DNA of 64,000 nt, taken from positions 42,181 through 106,180 of the forward strand of contig JAPYMA010001195.1 in the NCBI GenBank assembly GCA_035041965.1. Reading direction: 5' to 3'. The notes beneath the pieces were generated by a model, which saw only the letters and a list, made by a program, of their open reading frames with translations, ran no database searches and was not told where the DNA came from. This document shows, piece by piece, positions 1 through 11,568 of the stretch (the stretch's first letter is position 1; the number at the start of each line of letters is the position of its first letter). Position numbers and translations under genes: made by a program. Source of the DNA: Anisakis pegreffii (lineage: Eukaryota; Nematoda; Chromadorea; Rhabditida; Anisakidae).

Positions 1-774
1 TAGACTTAACGAATTAACGCCAAAAAATGGTGATATTGGACCTGTTGCGAACGCTTTTGATCGTTGTTAGTCAACAGTTTTTAACAGATCATATGTTTGA
101 TTGCCTTTTGATTAGACATTATTTGTTGATCGCAAGACATCGCTTCACCCATATGAGCTTGCTGTTGCATTACAGCAAAGCAGTGCTTTACTCTGCTCAA
201 AATTGACAATGAGTGCATGCTCGATTGACTCACTAATTGAATATTCGCCGAATTCTGAGATACAGTATGTGTACATTGTAAATGCAAATGGCAGCAGCAT
301 CTCAATATCACGTTCATCTCCCGTTCCATTTCAAATGCTTGCTTTAAACGCTTTCAATTCTGCAGTTTCTCTGCAGTCAGCATGAAATAAAAACGAACCT
401 ATAGGTGAAATAACTCATCATCTGCAACAAACCAGTGATTTAAAGCTTTCTAAACCCAGCCGATTCTGAAAAGTGCCCGTAACAAATGTCCTTGTCAAGA
501 CTTAGGCATTCATTCGTGGGGAACATGGTTCGCTTAAACTGGCTGTACTTGCGCTTAAAAATTCTCATCTTGGCACAAATGCAGAATCCAAGTTTCAATC
601 AAACTGCATCTAAATAATTTGTTTGTATGCATCAGTATCACTTACATAAACAAGGAATGTCACCTTAAAATAATGTTCGGTTTCATAACTGTTGTTGATC
701 CGTCCTAAATGTTTTCACAAGCTTCCTTTAGCAGATAATTTGTAGACGTAAACGACTCAGCTTAATGTATTGCA
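1..774. other. Left edge, no supported gene
   Basis: Open segments of 60-82 codons overlap on opposite strands between 81 and 385 and none has a clear splice context. The minus-strand frame contains Gln- and Met-rich helical text and could be an exon of a gene beyond the left edge, but nothing confirms it. Positions 386-774 are AT-rich and lead into the acceptor of the exon that starts at 776. Confidence 0.4.
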
Positions 775-775
775 T

Positions 776-1056
776 TGATTTCAGACTGTGATTATGATGA
801 CTGCGACGCGGATTTGAGCGAGCAGATGGCTCTACTCTCAAGACGGCTTGCGTTCTATGGAGGTGCTGAACTGAGCACTGCATCTATAGATCGTTTGATC
901 ACGCAAAGCACTATAATCATCGAGTGGATGTTTGAAAATGCGGACTCGCAAATAAATGACACTATCGAACAAACGCGTCTGGGCAAGTGGGGTTCTATGG
1001 GTGACTTCTTAGCATGTACTCACGACATAATTGAAAAACAATACAAGTTGAATTGA
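776..1056 (+). CDS. 3' exon of a nematode WG..DFL-CT module gene, copy 1
   Basis: The exon follows a strong acceptor (TTGATTTCAG) and is open to a TGA stop. It starts in phase 1 and encodes about 92 residues. It begins with two Cys (C-x4-C), continues with a helical stretch containing DRL-x2-Q-x3-I-x2-W, and ends with W-G-x2-GDFL-x-CT. Copy 2 at 4677 has the same acceptor, phase, Cys start and motif order, so the two are tandem duplicates. The four conserved Cys/Trp landmarks suggest a small secreted, disulfide-bonded protein, which is inference. I do not recognise the family. The 5' exon was not found; it should lie in or left of 1-770. Confidence 0.55.
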
Positions 1057-1660
1057 AACAATACAAGATCGAATCATTAAAGCATAATCAGTGGATGAGT
1101 GCAGTTTAAGTAATGCTTGAGAAATGATTTGAATTCGATTAACAACTCGGTTATCGGCTCCGATCAAGCACTGCTGCTGATAACTTCCACTATAATAAAG
1201 CAATTCAGTTGTTAATGTCGTATCAATTCATGCCTTTTTCAGTGATAATTGCGATTTTTTTATTGTGTTGATTTGAATTGACAGTTTGCTGGTGGGACAT
1301 GATTCGGTGAATGAAAGGTTTCGTTATAATGATTCATTTCATCAAAATAAAACATTTCTGATCATTGATAATTCCAGACTCGTTAGGTTCAATCAGTTTT
1401 TGATAATGCATTGTGATACGAACATGTTGATGTACAAATGTGATGATAATAGTAATGATAGTAATAAACGGATAATTACTACAATTCCAGTGATAGAGTT
1501 CTAAAAGAATTGAACTGAGTGAAGGCATTCACCAAGTGATCAACACGGATCAAGTTCTATTTATGTTTTGCAAAAATATGCTTTTGCTATCAAATCCTAG
1601 TTTGAGACATTTAATTTTTTGAAGTTTCCAAGTTAATTTCAGATTGGTATTGAACAGCGC
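1057..1660. other. Intergenic, no supported feature
   Basis: AT-rich spacer between the module copy 1 exon and the dispersed repeat. Short open frames on both strands (1286-1504 plus, 1334-1528 minus) have Asn/Asp-rich, low-complexity translations and look like chance. Confidence 0.5.
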
Positions 1661-1674
1661 TAGGTCTTCTGTTG

Positions 1675-2368
1675 GACCGTTGCGCTTCTCATTATTGCCA
1701 TTCATTATGATTGCATGCAAAGCAATTGTCTATGACACGCTCACTTCGAACTGTTTTGCATGGATTCTCATTCTTTTCAGACGTGTTGTATTCGCTCTCA
1801 TAGCTATCACATGCGAATATCGTTCTATTGATGAGTTTTTATCATTCACTTCGTCTCAATTTCACTTCACAGTTCGAATCAACTTCTCATTCTGTATCAT
1901 ATACTATTTAGTGGATACGTTGACGAGTGTTGACAACCGAGACCAACAATACAACAATCGAATATTATTTCTCAACAACGTTCGACAGTCAAATGATCAA
2001 TTATAGAGTGTGTTTAATAGAATGAGAATTCGACTTTAATTGTTGAGTGCAATGAATGAGAAATTAGCAGAAGAGAACACTTTTGGTGATAAAAGCTATG
2101 AGAGCGATTGCAACAGCTCGAAAAAGAATGAAACCCCTGTTAAAACGAATGAAACTCTGTTAGGCCCGGACGAGCTAATAATACTCAGAAAATAGGAGAA
2201 TGACTAGTACCGCATTTACATATCCGAGTTAAAAAACACCATCACAATGGCGTTCTATCATAACATAACAACTGCACGAAATAATAATATTTCCCGACCT
2301 CCTCCATTTCTGTTTAACACCTCCAAATTACGCAAAATGGATAATTTCACCACTTATGAAAACCACTG
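1675..2368 (-). repeat. Dispersed ~0.7-kb repeat, copy 1
   Basis: The reverse complement of this segment matches 32456-33150 over nearly its full length, with many substitutions and small indels. Read on the minus strand, the element begins at 2368 with CAGTGGTTTTCATAAG and then GTGAAATTA. The other copy begins CAGTGGTTCTCATAG. That start resembles hAT-type terminal sequences, but I see no matching inverted terminus at the other end and no transposase frame, so it would be a non-autonomous or decayed element. The 120-codon open frame at 1644-2006 lies within it and is not preserved in the second copy. Confidence 0.75.
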
Positions 2369-3224
2369 TAATAAATACAAGCACTTCAACATTGCATAAA
2401 ACAATGAATTTTTTATTTTTGATTTCGTCGATGTTGAATGGAAATTGCATTTGCTAGAAGCAGCAGCTCATTCATCGCATTAAGAGGTTGATCATATGAA
2501 CAAGCACGATCATAAGTCTCGATAATGAATGCATCACCTCATCCAGCAACGAAAACCATTAAGGGGGTGTTTTCTGAAGTTCCATTAGATGATTCGTGCA
2601 TTATCATGAATATTCAATATGCATTATGAAGCTAGAAACAGCTGAAATTTGTGCTCATTTAAAATGCGGCAATTGTTTGTTGGGAAACATTTGTTGAATA
2701 GTGCCCGCATGAGAATTGCTATGCTCATGTATCGCTCATGAAATCATTAACAGGGTTTTGATTGTTCGTTTACGTGGCTTGGGGTGGAATTTGGTTGAAT
2801 TTCGTTCACGTTAATAGCAGATATGGTTGCGGTGTTGTATTTTGGAACGACTGATTTGAATGTTTTAGATTTAGTTGAATTCCTTTATAATTTCATTGTA
2901 AATATTGCCAATTAGTTATTCAAATTGTACCTGGATGGTGAACTGGAAACTCGGAAATATGTACAGAATGTCTGAAAACTATTTATTTATTCAGATTTTG
3001 AATTTTTCTCAAGTTTTCAAAACTATGACAGCTATTTTCTCGGTTAAGTTTAACAGAGCAACACTATGACGACAGTTATTTTCTCCTTAATAGAGGAATA
3101 TTGCAGAATACTCTGGTGCAGCTGTTAAACAAGAATCATACGAATGAGATGAATTCATGATGAGGTTTCAGGGGATCGATTTGCTGCTTTGCATATCAAA
3201 CGCCATATTAATAAACACTCGAAC
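2369..3224. other. Intergenic, no supported feature
   Basis: AT-rich spacer with no open frame above 60 codons and no recognisable repeat beyond short A/T runs. Confidence 0.5.
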
Positions 3225-3321
3225 ATGAACTTTCAAATGAGAGTGCTGCATATGTTTGCGCTTTGTTCGTTGCTTGAGTTTGCCAGTTATTTCCAGCCAT
3301 TCAAAGTGGCTGTGGCGCTCG
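3225..3321 (+). CDS. Possible signal-peptide exon for module copy 2
   Basis: The frame starts with two Met codons (3225 and 3237). The second opens a hydrophobic stretch, MRVLHMFALCSLLEFASYF, typical of a secretion signal. A possible donor (CTCG|GTTCGT) after 3321 leaves phase 1, which fits the phase-1 acceptor at 4677 and would join the leader directly to the Cys-rich exon. The donor is weak and the intron would be about 1.35 kb. The open frame itself continues to 3467, so this could instead be chance. The link is inference only. Confidence 0.25.
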
Positions 3322-3604
3322 GTTCGTCCACTTTACCATCTCAGTCATTGGATAATTTCATGTTTGTGATTGCTTCAAAAAAGTTATTACTATTATCAGA
3401 GTCAACTACTGCAAATGAATTCATCGATTCATTCCTACAACTGAAAATCATGATAAATGAACAATGAGATGAATTTGATACAGTTCATGAAACTCGGTGA
3501 TTTCTGAGTTGCACGGAAAGCCTGAATATCTTTACTGGAAATGTGTCGGTCCAAATGCAGAATCGAATCTCTACACTCCTAGATACCACATCTTTGTGGT
3601 GGTA

Positions 3605-3935
3605 TTAAAATGTCAAATTCAAGTTCATTTGATCGTTGACGTTTAATTTTTTGATCACTATGATTTTTTTTGACGAATTCGAATTAGTCAATGTTTTGAG
3701 CCATACAGTGGAGTGGTGATGTGTTGCGGGGTTGAGAAATCTCGGAGACTCCTTCTCCAAATTGATTCGAGCTAACCACATTTGCAACTGGGTTGCCGAT
3801 TGCGAAATTTCGTCCTTGACTCCGATGTTCTCAAATTTTTTCTGTACCCACAACATACTAAATTATAGACAGATTGATGGAGTGTTCACCCAAAAGTGCT
3901 ATTATCACAATCCTTTCAGATGCGAATATGCCTGA
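3605..3935. other. Overlapping open frames of unknown status
   Basis: This segment is richer in G+C than its surroundings and open on both strands. The minus frame (3856 to 3605) has a mixed, protein-like composition and starts just behind a TTTAG acceptor-like site. The plus frame (3732-3935) overlaps it. I recognise neither. It may be a lone exon or a fragment of a mobile element. Confidence 0.2.
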
Positions 3936-4362
3936 CCCAATGAAGTGCTCAACAATTGGTAATCTTACGATACGGAGATCTGGTCAACCTGGAGCCGTTT
4001 CGAATGCACTTGCCAATGGTTACTAGTTGTTGCATTCTTATTCATTTTCCTTATCAATTACATCATCACTATCCTTGTCAGAATCCTTACGATTAGTAAT
4101 TGTCCTCTAAAAACATCTAAAAAAAACCGTAATGCTTGGAAATAAAACAATGAGATCTACTGGAACAGTGTCATTGCATTATCAGTACACTCAGTGCTAT
4201 ATATCATTAGCATTATTCTTATTGTTCATACTAGTCATAACATAAAATCATTCAATCATTCATTTTGAACTGATGTTTTCCTCAGAAGCGGTTTAGTTTC
4301 ACTTGACATGATGCATGACTCGCTCGATTTGCTTCGAATTTACTCAATCGACACTTTAGATC

Positions 4363-4396
4363 GCTAGATCGCTTTAGATCAATTAGATCAATCGCT
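4363..4396 (+). repeat. Short AGATC-rich direct repeats
   Basis: The word TAGATC recurs four times in about 35 bases with short spacers (gct, gcttt, aat). It lies in the putative intron or upstream region of module copy 2. No function is evident. Confidence 0.5.
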
Positions 4397-4676
4397 ATGT
4401 TGTGTGAAAAATATATCGAAGAAAACTCTCTTCATGATTCATTACTACCATAATCGAAGGAGAAGAGCTCTTTTCATCGTTCATTATCATGAATGAACCG
4501 AATGATTGAATATTAATAAATGCTGATGCAGACAGTTCCTAAAAAGGAGTACATTTCATGCACAGCATCTAGCATTCACTGCAATTCTTGCATACAGCGT
4601 ACCGTATCCAATGCATAGTGATGATAAGATAATTTGAGATAAACAATCGCAATCGGAGAGCAATCGCATTGGTCAG

Positions 4677-4957
4677 TGATGTTAATTTCAGCCTGCACGG
4701 GGATTGCGTGGAATCGATGCCTATGGAATGATCTTGGAATGCACCTTGGTACGTTGGTGGAAGACGTGGCATTCTTTGAGAATGATAAGCGGTATTTTAC
4801 CATGAATGATCGTTTGAGGGGGCAGAACGTTGCCATTAACAATTGGCTTGGCATACACTCGGATTATGAGCAATTCATTAGAGGAAGGACAATCGGCGAC
4901 TGGGGCACTATTGACGACTTCTTGAAGTGCACCGACGAATATGTCCCACATTATTAG
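4677..4957 (+). CDS. 3' exon of a nematode WG..DFL-CT module gene, copy 2
   Basis: The exon follows a TTAATTTCAG acceptor at 4676, starts in phase 1 and ends at TAG 4955-4957, about 93 residues. It begins with Cys (C-x7-C) and has DRL-x2-Q-x3-I-x2-W, then GIHSDYEQ, then W-G-x2-DDFL-x-CT near the C-terminus. The same landmarks in the same order occur in copy 1 at 776-1056. The shared phase and acceptor context argue for a conserved exon and not a chance frame. Family and function are unknown to me; a small secreted protein is the best guess. The 3' flank from the stop codon onward is duplicated at 5794-5908. Confidence 0.6.
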
Positions 4958-5065
4958 TTTGAAGTAGTGATCGCAATGTTTCAAACAAAAAATTCTTTCC
5001 ACCGAAATCCGCCGACGTCAATCCTTTTCATAATTTCAAAATTCAATTATAAACTCTAATATTCT
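4951..5065 (+). repeat. 115-bp direct repeat, unit 1 (stop codon and 3' flank)
   Basis: The unit covers the end of module copy 2 (TTATTAG) and 108 bp of 3' flank. It matches 5794-5908 with three substitutions and no indels over 115 bp. This is the trace of a recent local duplication. Confidence 0.93.
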
Positions 5066-5400
5066 GATTTGATCATACCCTTCCATTCAGTCGGTTTATT
5101 ATAACTTGTAACAAATTCATTGCATTCGAAAACGATTCAGCAATTGATTCGTCATCATTTATTCGTACACTCTATGCCCCCTTATCCGAACTCTGCATCT
5201 ATGTGATGAGTTGATTAAAAACTGGATTGTAGTAGATCAATATGGACGGTCATGAGGCATAATTTAATTAATTTGTAATAAAGAGATAATAATTTCTTTT
5301 TATACGATATAGTCATTATGGTGTTGATAAGTTCATTAATCATTCATTATCATTATCTTGAAAGTCTGAAAAGTAAGTCTAGATCAGGAGTGGAAAAGAG

Positions 5401-5586
5401 ATGCCCTTTTGCGGGAAGTTAGCTAAAGTAATTTTGAGCAAAATCAAACAATCGTCACTACTAGTGTACAATGAAATTTATCAGTGTCGTCGTATGTGCA
5501 ATGGAATCTTCGGAATATTTTCTGATGATGAACAAATTTATGCACACTGTAAAATGATTCTTCTTCAACATGCCATAGGCGAATAA
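5401..5586 (+). pseudogene. Degenerate third copy of the WG..DFL-CT module
   Basis: A 61-codon frame contains NGIFGIFSDDEQ, which resembles GIHSDYEQ of copy 2 in a similar order after a short Cys-bearing stretch. The W-G..DFL-CT end is missing. The 115-bp 3' flank of copy 2 recurs about 200 bp downstream (5794-5908). Together these suggest a decayed third tandem copy. The protein similarity alone is short and could be chance. Confidence 0.35.
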
Positions 5587-5793
5587 ATAAGTGACAATAC
5601 GTAACAATAATAAAGATAATGAAACACGAATGACAACTGTGTACAATAACAACGAAAAAAGCGATTGGATTGCAATCAGTATCGCTTGCTCGCCAGATGA
5701 GTAGAATTCAATTGATACAATACAAACACGACCACTAACAGAAGACATTATTCAATTAACACGTTCATTATGTAAACGATCAGAAATCACAGA

Positions 5794-5908
5794 TTATTAG
5801 TTTGAAGTAGTGATCGCAATGTTTCAAACAGAAAATTCTTTCCAGCGAAATCCGCCGACGTCAATCCTTTTCATAATTTCAAATTTCAATTATAAACTCT
5901 AATATTCT
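5794..5908 (+). repeat. 115-bp direct repeat, unit 2
   Basis: This is the second unit of the duplicated 3' flank, with three mismatches to 4951-5065. It starts with the same TTATTAG that forms the last codon and stop of module copy 2, but here no intact module precedes it. Confidence 0.93.
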
Positions 5909-6895
5909 CCATATTCAGCTTAAACACTCGCTTAGTAACTATAGTCATTCTAAAATTTGGCAACTGCTGAAAAACAACAGAATCAAAGAATCATCCAATA
6001 AATTTCGAATGAACTCCTGTGGTGGTTATCGTCAAATAACCAAATTTTTTTCGAACATTCATAATTTTGCTTCATAAACTTAATAATATCATACATACAA
6101 TCACCTCCTTAAAACAATATGCACGTTCAATTGAATCAGATGAATGAACAATTGCAACAACAACACAAAAACAACAATAAATATTACCTTTTCAGCGTGA
6201 AATCAACAATCCTGTTCGATTCAAAAAACAGTCAACCAAAGTGATAGCAATAAATAAATTGAGCAAAAGCGTTCCTTACGAAAACAATTCCATAAACAGA
6301 CAAAAGACAACAGACATCAGCAAAACCAACAATATCAATCAACAAATCAATTGAATTAAAGTATTACTAAACAAAACTTCTTATTCCTGAATATAGACTG
6401 AGAGAATAATATTACTCACAATAATAACAACAACTATCAGAAAGAACAAACGTGATACGAATAACATCACCGATAATATAATTAAGCAGGTAGGTGTAAC
6501 AAACAATTTTCACAAGTTCACAGTTCAATCAAAAATTCTCAGTCTCACATCCTTCTCATTAGCCACCCTTCCCTCCTGCACTCATATGCCAACATAATAT
6601 TAAAATGACTAAAACTTTGAGTGTTTGGTCTTAAAACTCTTCCACTCAACTGCTATAAACAAGAATATGCTTCATATAATGTACAGATATCATATAAGTT
6701 AACAACAACAGTAATAACAACAACAGTGACGATAGTAATGAAGAACGATGTTTCATCCATACTACTTGATCTGAGTGAATGACTGAACACTCAAATGTAT
6801 CACTCTTCTCACAACAGATATTAATTACCCTTCATTATTATGATCCATATCATTATTTCTGCTTGATATAATTACTGATAAGTGATAATTAGACA
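5909..6895. other. 3' flank of TAF6-A, no supported gene
   Basis: AT-rich, with many CAA/AAC-rich runs (for example 6120-6180, 6695-6730). No open frame has coding character. It separates the left-end module family from the minus-strand TAF6-A stop codon. Confidence 0.5.
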
Positions 6896-9800
6896 TTATA
6901 ACATTCGATTTTGATAAGATGACTGGATATTATTACTGCTTTGTTGTGGTCGGAAGGACTGCTGGGGCTGTTGCTGTTGGGGCGGCTGATTTAGTCTATT
7001 ATTAACAAATACTCTATTTGACGGATTACTTGAGTCTTGTTTCATGGAAGAATTCACTGATGTGATTATACGTGAGGGCTGCGATGATGCTGACGATAAC
7101 ATCTGAGGGGATTGACTCACGACTACTCCACTTGGCGCTTGACTTTGCTAAATTCATTTCTATTACTACTATCAAAAACGATAGATAATTTTTACATTCA
7201 CTCACAAATAATGATAAGGGTAATATATTCTGAAGACAAAAACGATTACAATAATTATATAATGTCAAGACAACGATATTGGTACACCACTCAGTTTCGA
7301 GCGAAACTTTCCTCCGCGAACGGGAATCGAACCGTCGATGTATCAGTTACCCGTTAGGGCTCTAATAATATAATTCTAATAATTTATTATAACATAATGA
7401 CAAAAATAATTTACAACAATAACAAATATATAAAATAAAAACGAACCAAAGATGAAACAGGAATCGCTCGTCGTTTATTATCAGGGAATGGCCTATGGCT
7501 GATCACACTCGCGCTTGAATTCGTACTAAGTGCTGCCGATGCCGATGTTGATGAATGCGATTGTGTCACTTCTATTGACATCGCTCTAAAACCTTCTTAC
7601 TTACCCTCATTAAAAATCAAAAACGAATCATGTAAAACAAAAAGTAACTTGTGGAGGCATGAAAACATCTCTATGATACTTGCGATATTACTGTTGATTC
7701 AAACTGATAATCAAAAATGACCAAACAATGAACGAATAACGTAATCACCTAAATATCGCGTCCCCAAATCCACCGAACATCGTCCGATAATCGTTCACAT
7801 CCTTCAGTCCTGTCGGTCGTTGAGTTCGCACATAATTCGTCAGCACTTTCTGAAATATCACTCCAAATCAGTTAACCTCTCTAGCAATTGCTTCCACAAA
7901 CGTAACAACAATCGCAATATGATGCTTACCAAAACAACACTCTTATCAATAATAATACCAGTAATGACACCAATACAAACACTAGGAACAATAACCATAA
8001 AAATAATAACCAACTGACTAACCGTAACGAAACTATAAACTTTTTCAGCACCAACTTTATCCACTGGATTCGACTTATCTGACTGTGCCTTCTTGATATC
8101 ATTATATAATTGTGGTGCACGTGGAACGATCACGGCTCGAATTGTCTAAAAATCTTTTCAGACTACATCCAAGTGAAACGATTCAATGAATTCAATACCA
8201 TACCGAAAACAACATTTTGAATCAATAGCAAATAAAGTAACGTCAACTCACATCAATACCAAGTTCATTCAACGCGTAAATAGAACCGTACAAAGTCGCC
8301 AGTGTCGAGTTCTCCTCTTGCCATACTCGTGTCAGCACTTGAGTTATACGTGATCGTAAACCGTTCACATTATACGCTCTATAATTCATACTGATCACTT
8401 ATAATTACCATCATCATACATTAAAATTTTAAAAAACCACATAACATTTACAATAACGCTACTAACAATATCAATAACAAGCTCTTCAACAAACCTGCAA
8501 ATTGTCGACAGCAACCTACTAGAGAATTCACGAAGTGCCCAATGGTTGTCTGTTTCTGGACGTGCACAGAGCTGTTTACTCAATATGCACGACAATATTG
8601 AAGGTAACAATTCATGCAGCTGAATTTACTATCATCATTATAACAAGCTTATTGTAATTTTCCAATGAAAAATAACACAAACAATTCACGAAAAACTTCA
8701 AATACCCATTTAACTCAACCACATTCAATCTGTTTCAAAAAATGTAACATTTCACACTGCGATAAAAATAACCAAACAATTGAAAAATAAAACGAACACA
8801 TCGGTCGAGCGATAAGGCCGGATTTGAGGCAATACTTTGGATCATCCGCATCAAATAGATCAGAATTGCTAGGTTATGATGAACAATATTACATCGCACC
8901 TAAATCACAATACTTAGATTATCACTAAACAATAAAGATGATCACAATATTACCATAATGACCACAAGGAAGATGATGAAGTTATAAATTATAAATTCTG
9001 ATTGTATCATTTCATTTCGTTACATTTCGTCAAACAAATATTCCATATCGCACAGGAAATCATCGATTCACTTTCTCATTGTATCAACTACTCGGAACTC
9101 CGAATTAATAAACAAACCCCTTCAGCAATCGCTAACGAAAACCGCGGCAACAATATTTGAATACCCGCATCTGTTTGTAAACTATGCAGAGCTTCCTGAA
9201 ATGTACATTCATACTCTCTGATATGACACACTGATAACGATATACCACAAAAATAGCTATCACAACAGAAAATACGATGATACGATTATCATTAAAAAAT
9301 TGATACGATCAAATATTTACCGTTCGACGTGAGTCGTCACTTCCCATTATCGCCTCAGTGATTTCTTTGAAGAATATCTGCTGTTCCTTAAATACAAAAC
9401 AATTGAATCGCACCATCGCTCTAAATAAGTAAAAGCTGAACAAATAAATCGAATACCCAAATGAAATTATCACAATTCAATTTTTATTAAACTCCCAAAA
9501 CCAATCATATCAACACGATGAACTCACTCACTATATCTTACACCTTGCATTAAAATACCTATAAACGAAAGAGTTCTTCTCTTAATCGCACAACTTCTCA
9601 TTTGATATTGTAACACGTTAATAATCAAACAAATTCTTAACTATTCAATCAATTCATTATCATTCTATATAAATATACCGAAACGAAACCAAATAAAACC
9701 ACACAACGTACCAACGATAATGTATGTGTTGTAATTGTTTTCACTTGTATCTGTTCAATTTTACGAAGTTTTTTCGTGTTTTGTGATGACAAGATGGACA

Positions 9801-11568
9801 GCAGCGAATGACTGCCGCCAATATCGTTTTGCTGTTGTTGTTCGACTTTTTCGTTGACACTACTGCTTGCTGTTGATGCCAAATCTTCGTCATATTTCGG
9901 AATTGGATTCTCTGGTACGGCTGGCTGTTCACCATCGATTACTAACCAATGCGCTGAAGCATTAATAACCTATTATACATACATTCATCAATACTTATCA
10001 TTATCATTTAAAATAAAAACATACCGCATTTATTACAGATAGCATTACCATTACTACTATGTTATTCATTCGCAAATTAGCTGGATTCCCTCAATTGACC
10101 AGGCTATCAAACGTTCGTTTAGTTACTGGCCACAATGCTCTCAATATTCTGTTCACACTGTTTTAGCTTTGATTTTGCCACCTCGCTGGCTAGGCAAGTA
10201 GGCCATCGCTAGCAAATAATATGAGAGGACAAAAACAAACTTTTGAAATGAGTTTGCAGAGGCAGTTTAACGGGTGGTGCATTGATGATCAACGATAAGT
10301 CCAGATCTCGATCGTCATTTATGAACAGATCACGTCCAGTTGAACCAACTAAACGATACGAAACTCCTTCTTTTGAACTCAACCCAAATATTGGCTGAAA
10401 TTTCAAATATCTATTCACTCTCTTCCCTCCTACATCATTTCAATGGAATGAAATATTATTTCAACATATTGCTACTAACATAACAATGAAAATTATTCTA
10501 ACATTTTTTTGCATTTCAATATTCCAAATTTACGTTTACACTATGATCTCGATCTAATATAAATTCAAATAACATTAATCGCTCGTTATAAATCTCAACG
10601 AACCAGTATACAAATACAAAACAAAACTCACCGAATGACCCCTAAATTTCAGCGCCTCAACAAAATCATCCGCAATCACACGTTTTCGTCGCGCATGACT
10701 TGCAAATTTCTTCGATTGTTCCAGTAATTCCTGTAATGTTAAAAATCATCTTAAAAGACCATGCGATTGCTTCGCACATTCTTTACCGCCACCTTTATCG
10801 CATAGTACCACCACAGATATTACAATCAACCATATTGAACAATTTGCTGACTAAATATCAAATACTGGATAAATATTAATACTGAATATTTTTGATATGA
10901 AACATTGGATTTGTTGATTAAATAGACAAATAAATAATTATTAAACAATACCACAAAATACATCAAACTAATACCTTAATAACGAAGGTGACTGATGCAC
11001 CAACTTGAGATGCACATTTCTCAGACAAATTTGTTATACCAATGGTCTCGGCAACCAACTAAAAATGCATTATTCGTTCATATTTCATTTAAAATTTTTG
11101 CATTTCTGTTCGTAGTTGATAACATTCACACAGATTTTATAATACAACAAAACGAAATGAGATTAACCTTAACATAATCAGCACCATATTCAGTGCCAAC
11201 GAATAGCCGTGAAGATGAACTACTGCCACCTACAAACAGTTTATTTCAAAACGATTGTCCAAACCCATCAATGAGGCAGATATTCATTTAGGATATTGAT
11301 GATGAAAATCGTTGTACTAAGCTGACTTAGTCATACGGTTTACAATAACGACAATAATAACAATAGTGATACGGTAATATTAATACCAATAATAATAATA
11401 ACAGTAATAATAATAACAAAAACAATAATAATAGCGATTATAAATATAACCTGAGCTATGAGCGGCATTATTCATTTCGAAGATACTGCTATTACTGTGA
11501 TGCTGATGGTAGTGATGGTCCGATGACATTCCGTTACCAGTTCGATTGGATGATATTGGTGCACGCAT
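6896..11568 (-). CDS. taf-6: TFIID/SAGA subunit TAF6, copy A
   Basis: TAF6 is a histone-fold subunit of TFIID that pairs with TAF9 in the nucleus. Exons from the start: 11568-11451, 11229-11168, 11058-10975, 10730-10632, 10394-10241, 9953-9712, 9386-9321, 9195-9118, 8899-8798, 8619-8495, 8390-8252, 8145-8029, 7849-7749, 7585-7447, 7147-6896. They total 1878 nt, 625 residues. The histone fold lies at about 61-121 (LVAETIGITNLSEKC, then FASHARRKRVIADDFVEALK). The linker has HWLVIDGEQPAVPENP. The HEAT-repeat region at about 254-495 has EQQIFFKEITEA, NLAILIYLMRM and the signature KQLCARPETDNHWALREF. The tail is Ser/Gln-rich. An in-frame TAG lies upstream of the ATG; GATTAG before it could be a trans-splice acceptor. 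Identification is firm; the start and last introns are less so. Confidence 0.93.
7300..7360 (-). other. tRNA-like fragment in TAF6-A intron 14
   Basis: The minus strand carries a good B-box (GGTTCGATTCC, 7333-7323) inside ACGG...CCGT arms. About 30 nt before it lies TTAGAGCCCTAACGGG, which looks like D-arm and anticodon-arm remains. No 5' acceptor strand pairs with the 3' part, and the T-stem has only 4 pairs. It is therefore a 5'-truncated tRNA pseudogene or tRNA-derived SINE tail, not a working tRNA. Confidence 0.35.
10083..10204 (+). repeat. ~120-bp dispersed repeat, copy 1
   Basis: The segment matches 40995-41109 in the same orientation. Shared blocks include GGCTATCAAACGTT, CTGGCCACAATGCTC, CACTGTTTTAGC and CGCTGGCTAGGC. 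It lies in TAF6-A intron 5; the other copy lies in MAX intron 2. It has no coding capacity and is probably a short non-autonomous element. Confidence 0.8.
11340..11440. repeat. AAT/AAC-rich low-complexity tract
   Basis: Imperfect runs of AATAAT and AACAAT fill the 5' part of TAF6-A intron 1. The long Tyr/Cys-rich frame seen on the minus strand comes from this tract and is not coding. Confidence 0.7.

Noticed and set aside
1644..2006. 120-codon frame in dispersed repeat copy 1
   Set aside because: The matching region of copy 2 (32456-33150) does not keep the frame, so it is not a conserved element protein.
11380..11450. Tyr/Cys-rich continuation of TAF6-A exon 1
   Set aside because: It is the translation of an AAT/AAC repeat after the donor at 11450 and the next exon fits the splice exactly.
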